From IMG/VR virus record IMGVR_UViG_3300005843_000005, positions 1 to 43,204 of that record: a DNA stretch of 43,204 nt, one strand, 5' to 3'. The DNA comes from a virus. A program made the translations under genes and the position numbers. This document shows positions 8,112-16,859 of this stretch, one piece after another (the first letter of the stretch is position 1; each line of letters begins with the position of its first letter). The notes under the pieces were generated by a model. The model was given only the letters and a program-made list of their open reading frames with translations. It was not told where the DNA came from and did no database searches.

Positions 8112-8534
8112 ATGCATAAGAGGTGTTCCAAGTGCGGAGAGACGAAGCCCGTCAGCGACTTCGGGCGGCGGAAGGCGTCAAAGGACGGTCTTCAGATTTG
8201 GTGCAAGAAATGCACGAATGGCTACGCTCGTAAGTGGGGCCGAGAAAATGCCGACCACGTCTCGAAGACCCACCGCGCTTACTACCGCGCGAACCGCGAG
8301 AAGTGGGTAGAAGACCGAGAGACCTATCGTGAGCGGCATCCCGACAAAATCAGTGCCCGCAATACGGTGAACAATGCCCTCTATCGAGGCGAGATAGCAA
8401 AGCCCGATAGCTGCGAAGACTGCGGGCGCCTGACCGAGAGCCGGCGGCTTCACGCCCACCATGACGACTACTCCAAGCCGCTGGAGGTCAAGTGGAAATG
8501 CCTACGATGCCACTGGGACGAGCACCGTCAATAG
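8112..8534 (+). CDS. HNH endonuclease, plus-strand homing insertion
   Basis: A 140-residue protein with an N-terminal zinc ribbon (C5, C8, C31, C34; KCGETKP) and a C-terminal HNH treble clef (C101/C104, HAHHDDYSKP at about 114-123, C130/C133, H134). It runs against the structural operon and overlaps the 3' end of the 8528-8860 gene by 7 bp. It has its own -10 box. It is a paralogue of the minus-strand gene at 1988-2434, so two members of one homing family colonise the same virion operon in opposite orientations. Confidence 0.85.
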   Translation: MHKRCSKCGETKPVSDFGRRKASKDGLQIWCKKCTNGYARKWGRENADHVSKTHRAYYRANREKWVEDRETYRERHPDKISARNTVNNALYRGEIAKPDSCEDCGRLTESRRLHAHHDDYSKPLEVKWKCLRCHWDEHRQ

Positions 8535-8860
8535 CCCCAGGCTTGGACTTCCACTTTAAGTTTCGACATGTCTTTGGTCGCTTCCATCTCTTTCCCCGTG
8601 GCCGAGTCGATGAGATGGAGCTTTCCGGCTTCCGAGCTGGTCGCGGGCGTGTAGTAGCAATTGGTCGGCCGCAGGGTGGCCGATTCAGAGCCGGCGATGA
8701 TGTTGCAGTCCGCGAAGACCACGCGCCGCAAACCGAGTTCGCCTGCCGTGCAGGGCTCGCCGCCCGAGGCATAGGAGTTGTCGAAGGTGACGTTGGTGAT
8801 CGCGAGGCGCAGCGTGCCGGGGACACGCCCCTTCCTGACGCGAGAGGCTGAGACAGCCAT
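8528..8860 (-). CDS. Small capsid-region protein, possible head decoration protein
   Basis: A 110-residue beta-rich protein directly downstream of the major capsid gene, with ATG at 8860 behind AAAGGA. The sequence alternates Thr, Val, Asn and Gly (TLRLAITNVTFDNSYASGG), with four cysteines. Small beta proteins beside the capsid gene are often decoration or cement proteins; here that is inference from position and length. Confidence 0.5.
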   Translation of the reverse strand: MAVSASRVRKGRVPGTLRLAITNVTFDNSYASGGEPCTAGELGLRRVVFADCNIIAGSESATLRPTNCYYTPATSSEAGKLHLIDSATGKEMEATKDMSKLKVEVQAWGY

Positions 8861-8898
8861 GAGGAGTCCTTTCCCGTTGTATTGGAGACGGAGGCTGG

Positions 8899-8929
8899 AA
8901 GGGCCGACCCCCGGAAGGAGCCGGCCCTT
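8899..8929 (-). terminator. Hairpin after the major capsid gene
   Basis: AAGGGCCG (8899-8906) pairs perfectly with CGGCCCTT (8922-8929) around a 15-nt loop, five bases after the capsid stop codon. No long U tract follows, so it may be a leaky terminator or an mRNA-stabilising 3' hairpin that sets high capsid expression relative to downstream genes. Confidence 0.5.
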
Positions 8930-8933
8930 GGTC

Positions 8934-10163
8934 CTACGCCGTGAGTTCGGTCAGGCCGGCGTGCGAGTCGCGCCGTTTGAGGCCCGTCTGCATCCGGTAG
9001 ACCAGCGCGCCCTTGACCTTCGTGGTGCCAGGCACGTACTGGACGGGCTTGTTGGTCCCGCCGTACTTTTCATCCGCCCACTCGGGACCGTTGGCGCGAA
9101 TTGCGATCAGGTCCCCCTTGGTGAGCAGCCAGAAATGTTTGTCCGGGCAGTCGGGCTGTTTCTCGACAGCCGTGACGCCGAGCATGAGCTTGCTCATGTC
9201 GCCGCCCTGGAGGCCGCCGTCGCCGTTGAACCGGACCTGGTTCTGGAGTTCCAGGTAGTAGTTGCGGTACTGCTTGGTGCCGGTAAGGCCCCAATCCGCT
9301 TCCTCGCCCGTCGCCTGGAAGATGGCGTCCTGCCGTTCGAGCAGGGCTTCCAGGGAGAGTGAGGTGGTCGTGCTGTCGATATTGGCTTTCCACGTCGGGA
9401 AGGCGGATGGTTCGATCCCGCCCAGCGTCGTGGTTTCGCTGATCATGTTCAGCAACCCGTTCATCTCGTTGCTGGTGGTGCCGGCGCGCGCGTTGGCGAT
9501 CGACACGAACTGCGTGGTTCCGGGTTCCACTGCGGCGCCCGAGATGGTGATCGTGGGTTCCGTTTTCGATTTCGAGACGGCCGTGATTTCACGATCGGCG
9601 GCGATTGACGTCTCAGAACCCGTGGTCCCGATGTCGATGATCAGCCCCGGATAGAGCCAACCGCGGACAATGGCTTCGTAGCCGTAGCCCGTGGTATCGA
9701 GTTTGACCGTGGTCGAGCTGGCCGTGGTCGTGGTTTTGGCGATCAGCGCGTCCCCGTTCATGAAGCCCTGACGGGTGAGCTGGCGCCTGATGCCCTTGAC
9801 CGCACCGGACATCTCGTACTCGACCGCCTCAGCGACAGCCAGCGGCTGCCCAGAGGTTTCGTCGATTACGGCGGTCTCCAGTTCGACCTGGAACCAGTGG
9901 TGCGTGTAGTTGTATTCCGCGCGTTTGACCTGGCGGTTCCCGGCCGCGTTCAGGGCGTTTGAGCCCGTACGCGGGACGGCTGAATACCCACCGGCCAGCA
10001 CGCCTTCGACAGCGACGATTGCCTTGTCGCCGACTTCTTTTTGCGGTTTCACTCGCTCAAACGCTTCGAGGAGCGGGCTTTTGGTGTAGATCTGTTCCTC
10101 GATTCGGTCCGTGATCCACACCTGTTTCATCGCTGCAATGAATGAGGTTGAGTCCTGTGCCAT
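8934..10163 (-). CDS. Major capsid protein (HK97-fold, putative)
   Basis: A 409-residue protein starting MAQDSTSFIAAMKQVWITDR at an ATG with AAGGAG 7 nt upstream. The N-terminal arm, RIEEQIYTKSPLLEAFERV, then a beta stretch and a Gly-rich loop (about 60-85), is the pattern of phage major capsid proteins. KRAEYNYTHHWFQVELETAVIDET and the following helix EYEMSGAVKGIRRQLTRQGFMNG (split by a few residues) match the spine-helix region seen in this class. The preceding gene is acidic and scaffold-like, and the portal lies one gene further upstream, which is the standard order. This would be the most abundant virion protein. Confidence 0.85.
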   Translation of the reverse strand: MAQDSTSFIAAMKQVWITDRIEEQIYTKSPLLEAFERVKPQKEVGDKAIVAVEGVLAGGYSAVPRTGSNALNAAGNRQVKRAEYNYTHHWFQVELETAVIDETSGQPLAVAEAVEYEMSGAVKGIRRQLTRQGFMNGDALIAKTTTTASSTTVKLDTTGYGYEAIVRGWLYPGLIIDIGTTGSETSIAADREITAVSKSKTEPTITISGAAVEPGTTQFVSIANARAGTTSNEMNGLLNMISETTTLGGIEPSAFPTWKANIDSTTTSLSLEALLERQDAIFQATGEEADWGLTGTKQYRNYYLELQNQVRFNGDGGLQGGDMSKLMLGVTAVEKQPDCPDKHFWLLTKGDLIAIRANGPEWADEKYGGTNKPVQYVPGTTKVKGALVYRMQTGLKRRDSHAGLTELTA

Positions 10164-10180
10164 CTAGGCACTCCTTGGTT

Positions 10181-10972
10181 TTACTGAGGAGTGGCCCCTT
10201 CAGCGGCTTCCATCGCCATCTGAATGCGGCCCTCTCGGGTTGACGGGTCAACCGTCTTTGAGCCCGGAACGCCCCCAGTTGCGCCCGCCGGAGTAGCCCC
10301 TTTACGGGACTCAATCCACTCCTGCTGGCGGCGATCGATCGCACCTTTCAGGACCTTGTAAGCCTTCCTGACATCAGGCTGGCCTAGCTTGTCCGGGTGG
10401 GTGCGGGCATACGTCGTGAGGATTTCCGCGTCCTCGTCAGAGAACTCGACGTTGCCTTTGTTTTCGATGTCCTGCAACTCCGATTCGATGTGGTTGGCTT
10501 CCCCCTGGAGCTGTTGAAGCTCCTGGTGTTCTGCCTCTTCCTGCTGCCGCTGTTGCAGCAACTGGTCCACCCGGGGATCGCGGAATTGCTCCTCCTCGAA
10601 CTCCGGCTCCTCCGGTTCGGCCATCTCGAGGCCAAACGCTTGAAGGAGATCGTCCTGGGTCAGCCCAAGTAGCTGGGCGTATTGCAGGCGCGTATTGGGG
10701 TCACGCAGGCCGTCAAAAATGGCCTGGTTCTGTTCCGCCTCTCGACGGGTTTCCGCGATGTCCTGCGTCTTGCGGGTGTAGTCGGCTTGGAGCGCTTTGG
10801 CGCGCTCGATAAGCCACTGCGGGTCCGCATCTGCGGGGACCTTCTCGGGATCGAAGGAATCGAGCGTGATGCTCTCCTCCTCCTGCGCCTGCCCCTGCTG
10901 GTCCGCTGACTCCTCGGGTGCCGGGGTGCTGGCGTCAACCTCTTGCTCAGAGGTCTCGGTTACGTCACTCAT
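10181..10972 (-). CDS. Capsid scaffolding protein (putative)
   Basis: A 263-residue, very acidic, Gln/Glu-rich protein. Residues 1-45 are disordered and acidic. Residues about 65-175 are predicted coiled coil (EEFEEEQFRDPRVDQLLQQRQQEE region). The C terminus is short and more basic. This profile, lying between portal and major capsid genes, is typical of scaffolding proteins that nucleate procapsid assembly and leave before packaging. AGGAG precedes the ATG. Confidence 0.8.
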   Translation of the reverse strand: MSDVTETSEQEVDASTPAPEESADQQGQAQEEESITLDSFDPEKVPADADPQWLIERAKALQADYTRKTQDIAETRREAEQNQAIFDGLRDPNTRLQYAQLLGLTQDDLLQAFGLEMAEPEEPEFEEEQFRDPRVDQLLQQRQQEEAEHQELQQLQGEANHIESELQDIENKGNVEFSDEDAEILTTYARTHPDKLGQPDVRKAYKVLKGAIDRRQQEWIESRKGATPAGATGGVPGSKTVDPSTREGRIQMAMEAAEGATPQ

Positions 10973-11064
10973 TGCGAGTGCTCCTTACTGTGGGGCGAGT
11001 GGCCGAGGCCGGGTTCGCCAATGGCGCCGAGGGATTGCCCGAGGGCAGTCTCGGCTCGAAAGCT

Positions 11065-13374
11065 CTAGGGCGCGCCTTCTTCGAGCGTTAGCTGCGAAGG
11101 CGGCGAGGGAAGCGGCTTGGCGGGAGTGGGCTTGGATGCGTTTTCACGCCCGAGCGATTCCGCCTGTTCGGTCTGGAGCTGGGCTTTGCGCTGAGCCGCT
11201 TTCATCTCCAGGTCGGAGATCCCGGCGTAGACGAGCATCGCTGCTTTGTCTTCCTCCTCGCCGAGGTTTTCGAAGTCCTGGGTCTTCATCCACCCCTCCA
11301 AGACGGAGCGGTAGATATCGACGTTGTCGAAGGGGCGAGGCATCCAGCCCGGAAGCTCGGTGAGCATCACCGGTTTGCCGGGGAAGGCAGGCTCGATTTC
11401 TTCGGGCGGCAGTTCTTCGCCCAGTTCGTTGATCGCAGGCTGGCTGAAGACTGCTTCGCGGGGAGGTATTTCCCAGATCGGTTCCCCGGTTTCGGGATTG
11501 AGTTCCGGGCCTGCTTCCTCGCCCGGCATGACTGGTCTCGGGGGGAGGTTCCAGATCTCGCCCGTTTTGATCATGCTGATGATCCGGTGGGCTCGGGCTT
11601 CGTCCTTTTCGTAGCTTTCGATCAGCTTGTCCGGGTTGGCCGAGTTCATCGCCGAGATCACGACCGGCGGTGGGAAGTAGCCGGGGAACATGTTGTTGAT
11701 CTGGGCGATGCGGCTTTCGATCGAGGCGCGGGTGCGCGGTTCGAGGGAGCCGGGAGAGACACGGACGTCGGTCTGGTTCCGGATGTCAGCTCCACGAAAG
11801 TCGAGGATGTTCTCCCAGCCAGTTGAGCCCCGGAACTGGATCATCCGTTCTTCGGAGTACTTGTTCTGGACGATCGTCAGGCAGTCGCGCATCACCCGCG
11901 CGTGAACCTCAGCGAGGTCGTAGATGAAGTCCTGCCAGGCAAGCTGCGCCTGTTCGGCGTAAGCGGTAAGGCCTTTGGCGGATTCGATCCCGGTCGGGGC
12001 CTGGGAGTCGAAGGAGATTTCCCCCAGCTCGGCTTTGGAGCGTTCCTGCCAGGTGAAGAGCTCGGGCGGGACGTTCTCGATTGCGCGTGGGGTTGGTTGA
12101 GCTCCAGCCGCGTTCGTCACGTCGTACTCAATGACCAATCCTGGCTCGTCGCTGGGTGGGGTGAGGATCGATCCCTCCGGTGCGGCCCACTGGGGGACGA
12201 GCATGATCTGAATCCACTCCGCGACCTTGTTGATCGACATGTCGTAGGAGCGCATCGCGTCGATCAGCGAGGGGACCAAGCCTTTGTCGCGGTCTGAGGA
12301 ACCGTCGATCGCGTAGGAGAGGCGGTGAATGCAGGGCGCGTCTACGACTCGGCCCTTATGATCCGTAAGTGGGTAGCTGTCGGCCGGGAAGATTTCGCGA
12401 TCGTTGGCGAAGATCAGCCGCCGTCCCTGCGGCCACTTGGGGCACGGACGCTCGAGGTATTCGGTGACCATGACGAGGTTCTGGCCATTCTTGGTCGGCT
12501 TGGGGCCGGAGACGTTTGAGGTTTCGGCGTCGGGCCGAAGCTTCAAGTCATCGCCGCCGATGAAGCCTTCTTCCTCTTCGACCACGTCGCAGGGGCGGGC
12601 GGATTCGATCGCGTACCAGCGCGACTTCTCGAATTCGACGCCGGGCTCCCAGAGAACCTCCAAGCCTCCCCAGACCGATACGTCGATCTCCCCCATGCCG
12701 ACCCATTGGGGATTCTCTGGGTCTGGCTGGCCGGCGTAGGGATTCGGGATTTCCTGGCCGGGGACTTCCTCGCCGGTCTCGGGGTCAATCGTCGCCTCGG
12801 TGTACTCCGGCTCCGCGTCGGCGAGGGGGTGCCTCGATACGTCGATGAAGGGACCGACCGAAGAATCCCAACGGGGCATGATGAAGGCTTCCTCAGTGAC
12901 CAGCGCGTTCCAGACGAGCTTTTTGGCGGCTCGTTTCAGGTGCCAGATTTCGTAACCGGCGAGAGCTACGTTTTCAGCGACCTTGGCGGCGGCGAAGTCT
13001 TCGGGGTCCGGAGTCGCTGCGATGACTTCATAGCTCGGGACGCGCTGGGTGGCGGCGGAGATTTTTTTCTTGACGATCGGGCCGATCAGGTCATGGGAGC
13101 GCCTGACCCTGTGGTCGGGCTTGTCTCCTCCCTCGGAGATCGCTATGAGGCTCTGCGCAACCAGCTTCGTCGAGTCCGCGTTGAGATTGACGAAGTGGTT
13201 GTTGTTGGCGAATTCGATTGACTCCCGCCTACGGGCGGAGAGCTGACGGAGCCGGTCCTTGCCTCGCTTCAGCCGTTTCTTGACGTCAGGAGGGGTCTCC
13301 TGCGGCTTGGCCGGGTTCAGCTTTTCGAGCCCCGTCTCCACCGCATCTCCGACTTTGTTCAGCAAGCTAGCCAC
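11065..13374 (-). CDS. Portal protein
   Basis: A 769-residue protein of portal size, starting at GTG 13374 and overlapping the upstream stop by 8 bp. Recognisable segments include IVKKKISAATQRVPSYEV (about 90-107), ALVTEEAFIMPRWD, the long helical region AYEQAQLAWQDFIYDL-like (about 490-510) and LTIVQNKYSEERMIQFRG. Together they fit the portal fold of P22-like and related large portals. It forms the dodecameric ring at the packaging vertex, binding terminase during packaging and the adaptor afterwards. The C-terminal 60 residues are a Gln/Ala-rich extension resembling a barrel helix. Confidence 0.85.
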   Translation of the reverse strand: MASLLNKVGDAVETGLEKLNPAKPQETPPDVKKRLKRGKDRLRQLSARRRESIEFANNNHFVNLNADSTKLVAQSLIAISEGGDKPDHRVRRSHDLIGPIVKKKISAATQRVPSYEVIAATPDPEDFAAAKVAENVALAGYEIWHLKRAAKKLVWNALVTEEAFIMPRWDSSVGPFIDVSRHPLADAEPEYTEATIDPETGEEVPGQEIPNPYAGQPDPENPQWVGMGEIDVSVWGGLEVLWEPGVEFEKSRWYAIESARPCDVVEEEEGFIGGDDLKLRPDAETSNVSGPKPTKNGQNLVMVTEYLERPCPKWPQGRRLIFANDREIFPADSYPLTDHKGRVVDAPCIHRLSYAIDGSSDRDKGLVPSLIDAMRSYDMSINKVAEWIQIMLVPQWAAPEGSILTPPSDEPGLVIEYDVTNAAGAQPTPRAIENVPPELFTWQERSKAELGEISFDSQAPTGIESAKGLTAYAEQAQLAWQDFIYDLAEVHARVMRDCLTIVQNKYSEERMIQFRGSTGWENILDFRGADIRNQTDVRVSPGSLEPRTRASIESRIAQINNMFPGYFPPPVVISAMNSANPDKLIESYEKDEARAHRIISMIKTGEIWNLPPRPVMPGEEAGPELNPETGEPIWEIPPREAVFSQPAINELGEELPPEEIEPAFPGKPVMLTELPGWMPRPFDNVDIYRSVLEGWMKTQDFENLGEEEDKAAMLVYAGISDLEMKAAQRKAQLQTEQAESLGRENASKPTPAKPLPSPPSQLTLEEGAP

Positions 13375-13573
13375 GGCTCTCGTTCAATTCCTTCCATGCC
13401 TCGTCGCTGTCCACCGGGATAGGCGGAGGGGTCTTGCGCTTCGGCTTAGGGGTAGCTTCGGCTATCGCCTGATGGGGCGCCTGGAGACGCTGGAGGAGTT
13501 CCTTGCGCTCGCTTCTCCACGTCAGCTCGCGGTAGACGCAGTAAGCGATAAGAGCTAGGGCGACGAAGGTCAT
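13367..13573 (-). CDS. Small single-helix membrane protein
   Basis: A 68-residue protein with an N-terminal membrane helix (FVALALIAYCVYREL), then a Lys/Pro-rich cytosolic tail (PKPKRKTPPPIPVD). It overlaps both neighbours (ATGA start, and 8 bp into the portal gene), so it belongs to the late operon. A membrane peptide between fibre and portal genes is unusual. It could help entry-channel or lysis functions, but there is no direct evidence. Confidence 0.6.
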   Translation of the reverse strand: MTFVALALIAYCVYRELTWRSERKELLQRLQAPHQAIAEATPKPKRKTPPPIPVDSDEAWKELNESRG

Positions 13574-14928
13574 CTACCCACCCCCATCAGAGCGAGGGAG
13601 CCGATCGGTGGACCCGATACAACTGCTTCTTCTTGGGCTGAGACCAGCTTTACTTCAGAGCCTTTGCGGAAGAGAACGTCGCTGGTTGCACCCGTGGCTT
13701 TACCGGTGATCTGCCAGGCGATCTGAAGACCTAGGTATTCGTTAGAGAGTGAGAAGGCTCCGGGGGAGAGGGTGCCTTCCGTTTTTTGCGAAGCCCCGGT
13801 GGCGAGGTCCGTGACCGTGGAGAGAGCAACGGCTTCGGTCAAGGCGGTAAAGGCGACTTTGTCCGGGGACTTCCAGAGCCGGACCCGTGCTTTGCCGTCC
13901 TGGGTGCCCCCGAGCGTGACCGCAATTGCCTTGAGGACGAGAGTCCAAGCTTCTGCTTTGAAGGTTTTCGTAAGTTTTTCGGCGGACCAAAGCGTGTCGC
14001 TGGAAGCCACGCCGGGATTGGCGTTGGGAAGCGGGGTGCCTCCCCAGCCGGTCGCTCCCCTCTCTTCCCCGGTACCCATCGTCTTGTAGGGGACGGATGC
14101 GGGGTCGTTTTCCCCTACCGTCCATCCAGTCGCGGTGGTCGCCTCCGCGCCGGGATCAGATAGCGCCATCGCCGCGGTGTCGAAGGTCGGCCAGAGTTCT
14201 AGGCCCACGGGTTTGAGTTCTCCTGGGTCTGAGTCGAAGAGGCGAGTACCGCCGTGGTAGACGACGCCTTCGCCGGTCCCTTCTTTGGACCCGAGAAGCC
14301 CGACCTTGTCGTAGACTTTTTTGGCCGTTTTGCCAACGGCAACGCTGGAAGCATCAAGAGTGTTCTGTCCTTCGTATTTCTGAAGGCCGTTCTGGAGGGT
14401 CTGTTTGACGCCGTTTTTCCAGACTTCGATGATGCCTTCGGAGTGGTGGACGTAAATGTGGATTTTGACGTGGAAGGGAACGTCGAGTTCATGCGGGGAG
14501 ATCCACCAACTTGATCCCACTCCCGCCTTGAGCTTGAGTTCGGTTCCTTCGAGATAGAGCCCCACCGCGACGCCAGTTGGTTCTTCCTCTTCGTGGAACT
14601 GACGAACCACCATGTACGGTTCGAGCTTTTTTTCGATGCGAATCCATTCATCGATCCAGACATGGGAACCCGGTTCGATGAAGGGACTTGGGCGCTGCAG
14701 CTCAGCCCGCTGCCCGGCGCCGGCTGGAACCTGCGCGTCACCCGGTTTGTAGATGTGCTTACAGGTGTATTCGAGACCTGAGCCGGGGAAGATCGTCGAA
14801 GCGTTTTTCGCAACTACGACGCTGGTGCTACCTGCCGAGGGTGGAACGTGTTCTTCGGGCGGGGCCTGTTCGATCTGGTACTGGCTCTTGTCCCCGGTAG
14901 ACCAGTCCCCTTTGAAGAATTCCGCCAT
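13570..14928 (-). CDS. Tail fibre/tailspike candidate with polysaccharide-lyase-like lectin fold
   Basis: A 452-residue protein. Residues about 1-230 (FFKGDWSTGDKSQYQIEQ; HVWIDEWIRIEKKLEPYMVV; WWISPHELDVPFHVKIHIYV; IIEVWKNGVKQTL) resemble the concanavalin-like jelly roll of heparin-lyase-I-type and alginate-lyase-type enzymes. The C-terminal half (about 235-450) is a second beta domain rich in Thr, Ala and Gly. Tandem placement with another lyase-like gene suggests receptor-binding spikes that grip or cut a host glycan. I infer the fold; catalytic residues cannot be assigned with confidence. Confidence 0.6.
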   Translation of the reverse strand: MAEFFKGDWSTGDKSQYQIEQAPPEEHVPPSAGSTSVVVAKNASTIFPGSGLEYTCKHIYKPGDAQVPAGAGQRAELQRPSPFIEPGSHVWIDEWIRIEKKLEPYMVVRQFHEEEEPTGVAVGLYLEGTELKLKAGVGSSWWISPHELDVPFHVKIHIYVHHSEGIIEVWKNGVKQTLQNGLQKYEGQNTLDASSVAVGKTAKKVYDKVGLLGSKEGTGEGVVYHGGTRLFDSDPGELKPVGLELWPTFDTAAMALSDPGAEATTATGWTVGENDPASVPYKTMGTGEERGATGWGGTPLPNANPGVASSDTLWSAEKLTKTFKAEAWTLVLKAIAVTLGGTQDGKARVRLWKSPDKVAFTALTEAVALSTVTDLATGASQKTEGTLSPGAFSLSNEYLGLQIAWQITGKATGATSDVLFRKGSEVKLVSAQEEAVVSGPPIGSLALMGVGR

Positions 14929-14931
14929 GCG

Positions 14932-15765
14932 CTACGCCGCGAGGGCGGCGGCCCTTGAGGTCGCCACTGCGAACTTGCGGTGTTCGGTCGCGCTGGTTCC
15001 GCTCGAGCCCCGAGCCCTATAGCAGCCCAGCTTTAGATAGGACTTGCCGGTATTCGTGGTGAGGCCCTTGAAGTCAGCGACGAGCTGGCCATTCCAGTAC
15101 GCCTCTATTTCTCCAGCTTTCGTATCGAAGAGGACGCGATAAAGAAGCTGGTTCCACGTGCCCTTCGTGACCTGAGGACCGCTCCAGTAGCTCGGGCTTC
15201 CCTTTCCGTTGCGGAATGAGAGCTGGCCGTTATAGCGGAATAGCGCTACCGCGGGTGAGTAGGAAGCGCCGTCCAAGCCGTTGTTATCGGCGTCGTGCCA
15301 CTCATGGACGGTTTCCCATGAAGGATTCGCCGAGTCGTCGGTGGGCCACATGAACTCATGACAAATCCAGAGGTTGGAGCCGGCGGAGTAGTTCTGGCCT
15401 GAAAGCTCAGCCATCTCCAGCTTGGTATCGCTCTCAACGTCCCCCTGCCGGATTTCAAAGCGAGCGCCGTTAGTAACGACTTTGCTCCGTTCAGGGTTCG
15501 ACTGGTTGTACCACCCTCCGCCCGATTTATGGGCCTGCGGGAGGGACTTGAACTTGTCTACGAACAGGACTTTTCCGTCAGCCGGTTCGGTGGGCGGTTC
15601 TTCAGCCGGAGGTTCTTCGGGTTGCGTCTCCAAGTCGCCGACTCGCTTTTCAAGCGCATCGAGCCGCGTTTCGCAGGCGAGAATCCGCATGCCCTGAGAG
15701 GTGATGCGTTCGTTCAGGGCCTTCTTGGCTTCGGCCAGTTCAGCTTTGGTCACGTAGGTCGGCAT
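14932..15765 (-). CDS. Tail spike candidate: coiled coil plus heparin-lyase-I-like domain
   Basis: A 277-residue protein. Residues 1-50 form a trimeric-type coiled coil (KAELAEAKKALNERITSQ; CETRLDALEKRVGDLE), then a PEEPPAEEPP linker. A jelly-roll domain follows (about 68-265) containing NLWICHEFMWPTDDS, WETVHEWHDADNNG, WNQLLYRVLFDTKAGEIEAYWNG and TGKSYLKLGCYRA, a pattern typical of the heparin lyase I / polysaccharide lyase superfamily. The N-terminal coil would trimerise and attach to the tail. Likely role: host glycan recognition or depolymerisation. Confidence 0.7.
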   Translation of the reverse strand: MPTYVTKAELAEAKKALNERITSQGMRILACETRLDALEKRVGDLETQPEEPPAEEPPTEPADGKVLFVDKFKSLPQAHKSGGGWYNQSNPERSKVVTNGARFEIRQGDVESDTKLEMAELSGQNYSAGSNLWICHEFMWPTDDSANPSWETVHEWHDADNNGLDGASYSPAVALFRYNGQLSFRNGKGSPSYWSGPQVTKGTWNQLLYRVLFDTKAGEIEAYWNGQLVADFKGLTTNTGKSYLKLGCYRARGSSGTSATEHRKFAVATSRAAALAA

Positions 15766-16098
15766 CTAGGTCAGGACGTAGGTGAGATGGCCGAAGACTT
15801 TGGTGGCCGCAGGCGTGACGAGGACGAGGGCTTTCCCTTCGGCGCATTCGAAGGCGGGAGACTCGGGACCGCCCGCGTAGGACACGCCGCCTTGTTTGGC
15901 GCAGTTGAAGCTCGCGTGCGTGGCCGATGAGGTTTTGAATTCGACCGTACCTTCTGCGGTGGGCGTGAAGACGTAGCCGACCGGGATGATCTTGCGGCCT
16001 TCAACCGCTGCGACGATCGTGTTTTCCCCGCCTTCCGTCGTCGCGTTGATGCGGGCGTAACGCAAAGTCTCCTTCGCCAGCTTGGCCGCGCTCGGCAT
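15766..16098 (-). CDS. Small beta-rich structural protein (decoration or fibre-associated)
   Basis: A 110-residue protein with a short helical start, then alternating beta segments (KIIPVGYVFTPTAEGTVEFK; GKALVLVTPAATKVFGHLTY) and two cysteines. It matches in size, but not obviously in sequence, the capsid-side protein at 8528-8860. It lies between a small gene with a DNA-binding-like C-terminal motif and the spikes. Likely a virion surface component; function not established. Confidence 0.5.
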   Translation of the reverse strand: MPSAAKLAKETLRYARINATTEGGENTIVAAVEGRKIIPVGYVFTPTAEGTVEFKTSSATHASFNCAKQGGVSYAGGPESPAFECAEGKALVLVTPAATKVFGHLTYVLT

Positions 16099-16535
16099 CA
16101 GCCAGCCCTCAGCGCGTCGATCAGCTCATCCTTGGTCATGCCCGAGCGGCCCTTGACCTTGCGGTCCTTGGCAAGCTCCTGAAGCTCCTCAACGGTGCGC
16201 GACTCATAGGAGCCGGTGTTTCCTCCGGAGTCGCCTCTCTCTGCCCGGTGGCTGATGCCCTTGCTGATCTCCGAGCGAGTCGGGGCAGTGGCGGTGTCGA
16301 GGACGTACGTGATGTTGACCGAGGAGCCGGTGACGGAATGCAGGACGATCGACGGGGAGCCCGCGCAGTCGTGGACTACGGCGTCCGTATCGTCTGACGC
16401 AGCGTCTACGAGATCTGAGACGGGCGGATCGGCGGAGGTGTCGGTGACGAGCACCTGGCCTACCTGAACCTCCACGGAATCGACTCGCCCCGAAAGAGGC
16501 AGCGTCTCTCCTACGTTAAGCGACAAGACTGGCAT
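16098..16535 (-). CDS. Structural-operon protein with C-terminal SAP/Rho-N-like helix pair
   Basis: A 145-residue protein with ATG at 16535; a TTG just before it is less likely. The N-terminal 85 residues are beta-rich (LNVGETLPLSGRVDSVEVQV). The C-terminal 35 (RTVEELQELAKDRKVKGRSG...KDELIDALRAG) match the helix-extended-helix of SAP and Rho N-terminal domains, often found at the ends of phage head proteins. The gene overlaps the upstream one by 20 bp. It may be a decoration or head-completion protein that contacts DNA. Confidence 0.55.
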   Translation of the reverse strand: MPVLSLNVGETLPLSGRVDSVEVQVGQVLVTDTSADPPVSDLVDAASDDTDAVVHDCAGSPSIVLHSVTGSSVNITYVLDTATAPTRSEISKGISHRAERGDSGGNTGSYESRTVEELQELAKDRKVKGRSGMTKDELIDALRAG

Positions 16536-16851
16536 CAACGGCCTCCTTCAACTCGGTTTCAGCTTCTTCTATTGCTTGAAGTGGTTTGGCGATCGCACTT
16601 AGCGACTGAAGCTCCGACTCCATTTCGGCGAGACGCTGATGCATCTCTTCCACGTCGCTCTTGGGGACCATGTCGAGAAGCACCGCGGCCTCTTCGACCA
16701 CCTCGGATTTGATGTAGATGTGGGGTTCGGGACCGGGGACCATGCAATCAGTCCCGAAGTCCACGATCCGCCCATCGGCTCGTCCGGTTACCAGGCACTT
16801 CTTTGGAGCCTTGGTGAGTGGCTTTTCAACGATTGAGATTCGGGACTTCAT
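16516..16851 (-). CDS. Conserved-looking small protein downstream of large terminase
   Basis: A 111-residue protein starting at ATG 16851. Residues 18-60 (KCLVTGRADGRIVDFGTDCMV; HIYIKSEVVEEAAVLLDMV) contain two cysteines and a compact alpha/beta pattern seen in small proteins beside actinophage terminases. The rest is a coiled coil (SDVEEMHQRLAEMESELQSL). I know no function. It is expressed with the terminase. Confidence 0.6.
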   Translation of the reverse strand: MKSRISIVEKPLTKAPKKCLVTGRADGRIVDFGTDCMVPGPEPHIYIKSEVVEEAAVLLDMVPKSDVEEMHQRLAEMESELQSLSAIAKPLQAIEEAETELKEAVDASLVA

Positions 16852-16859
16852 GAAGCTCC

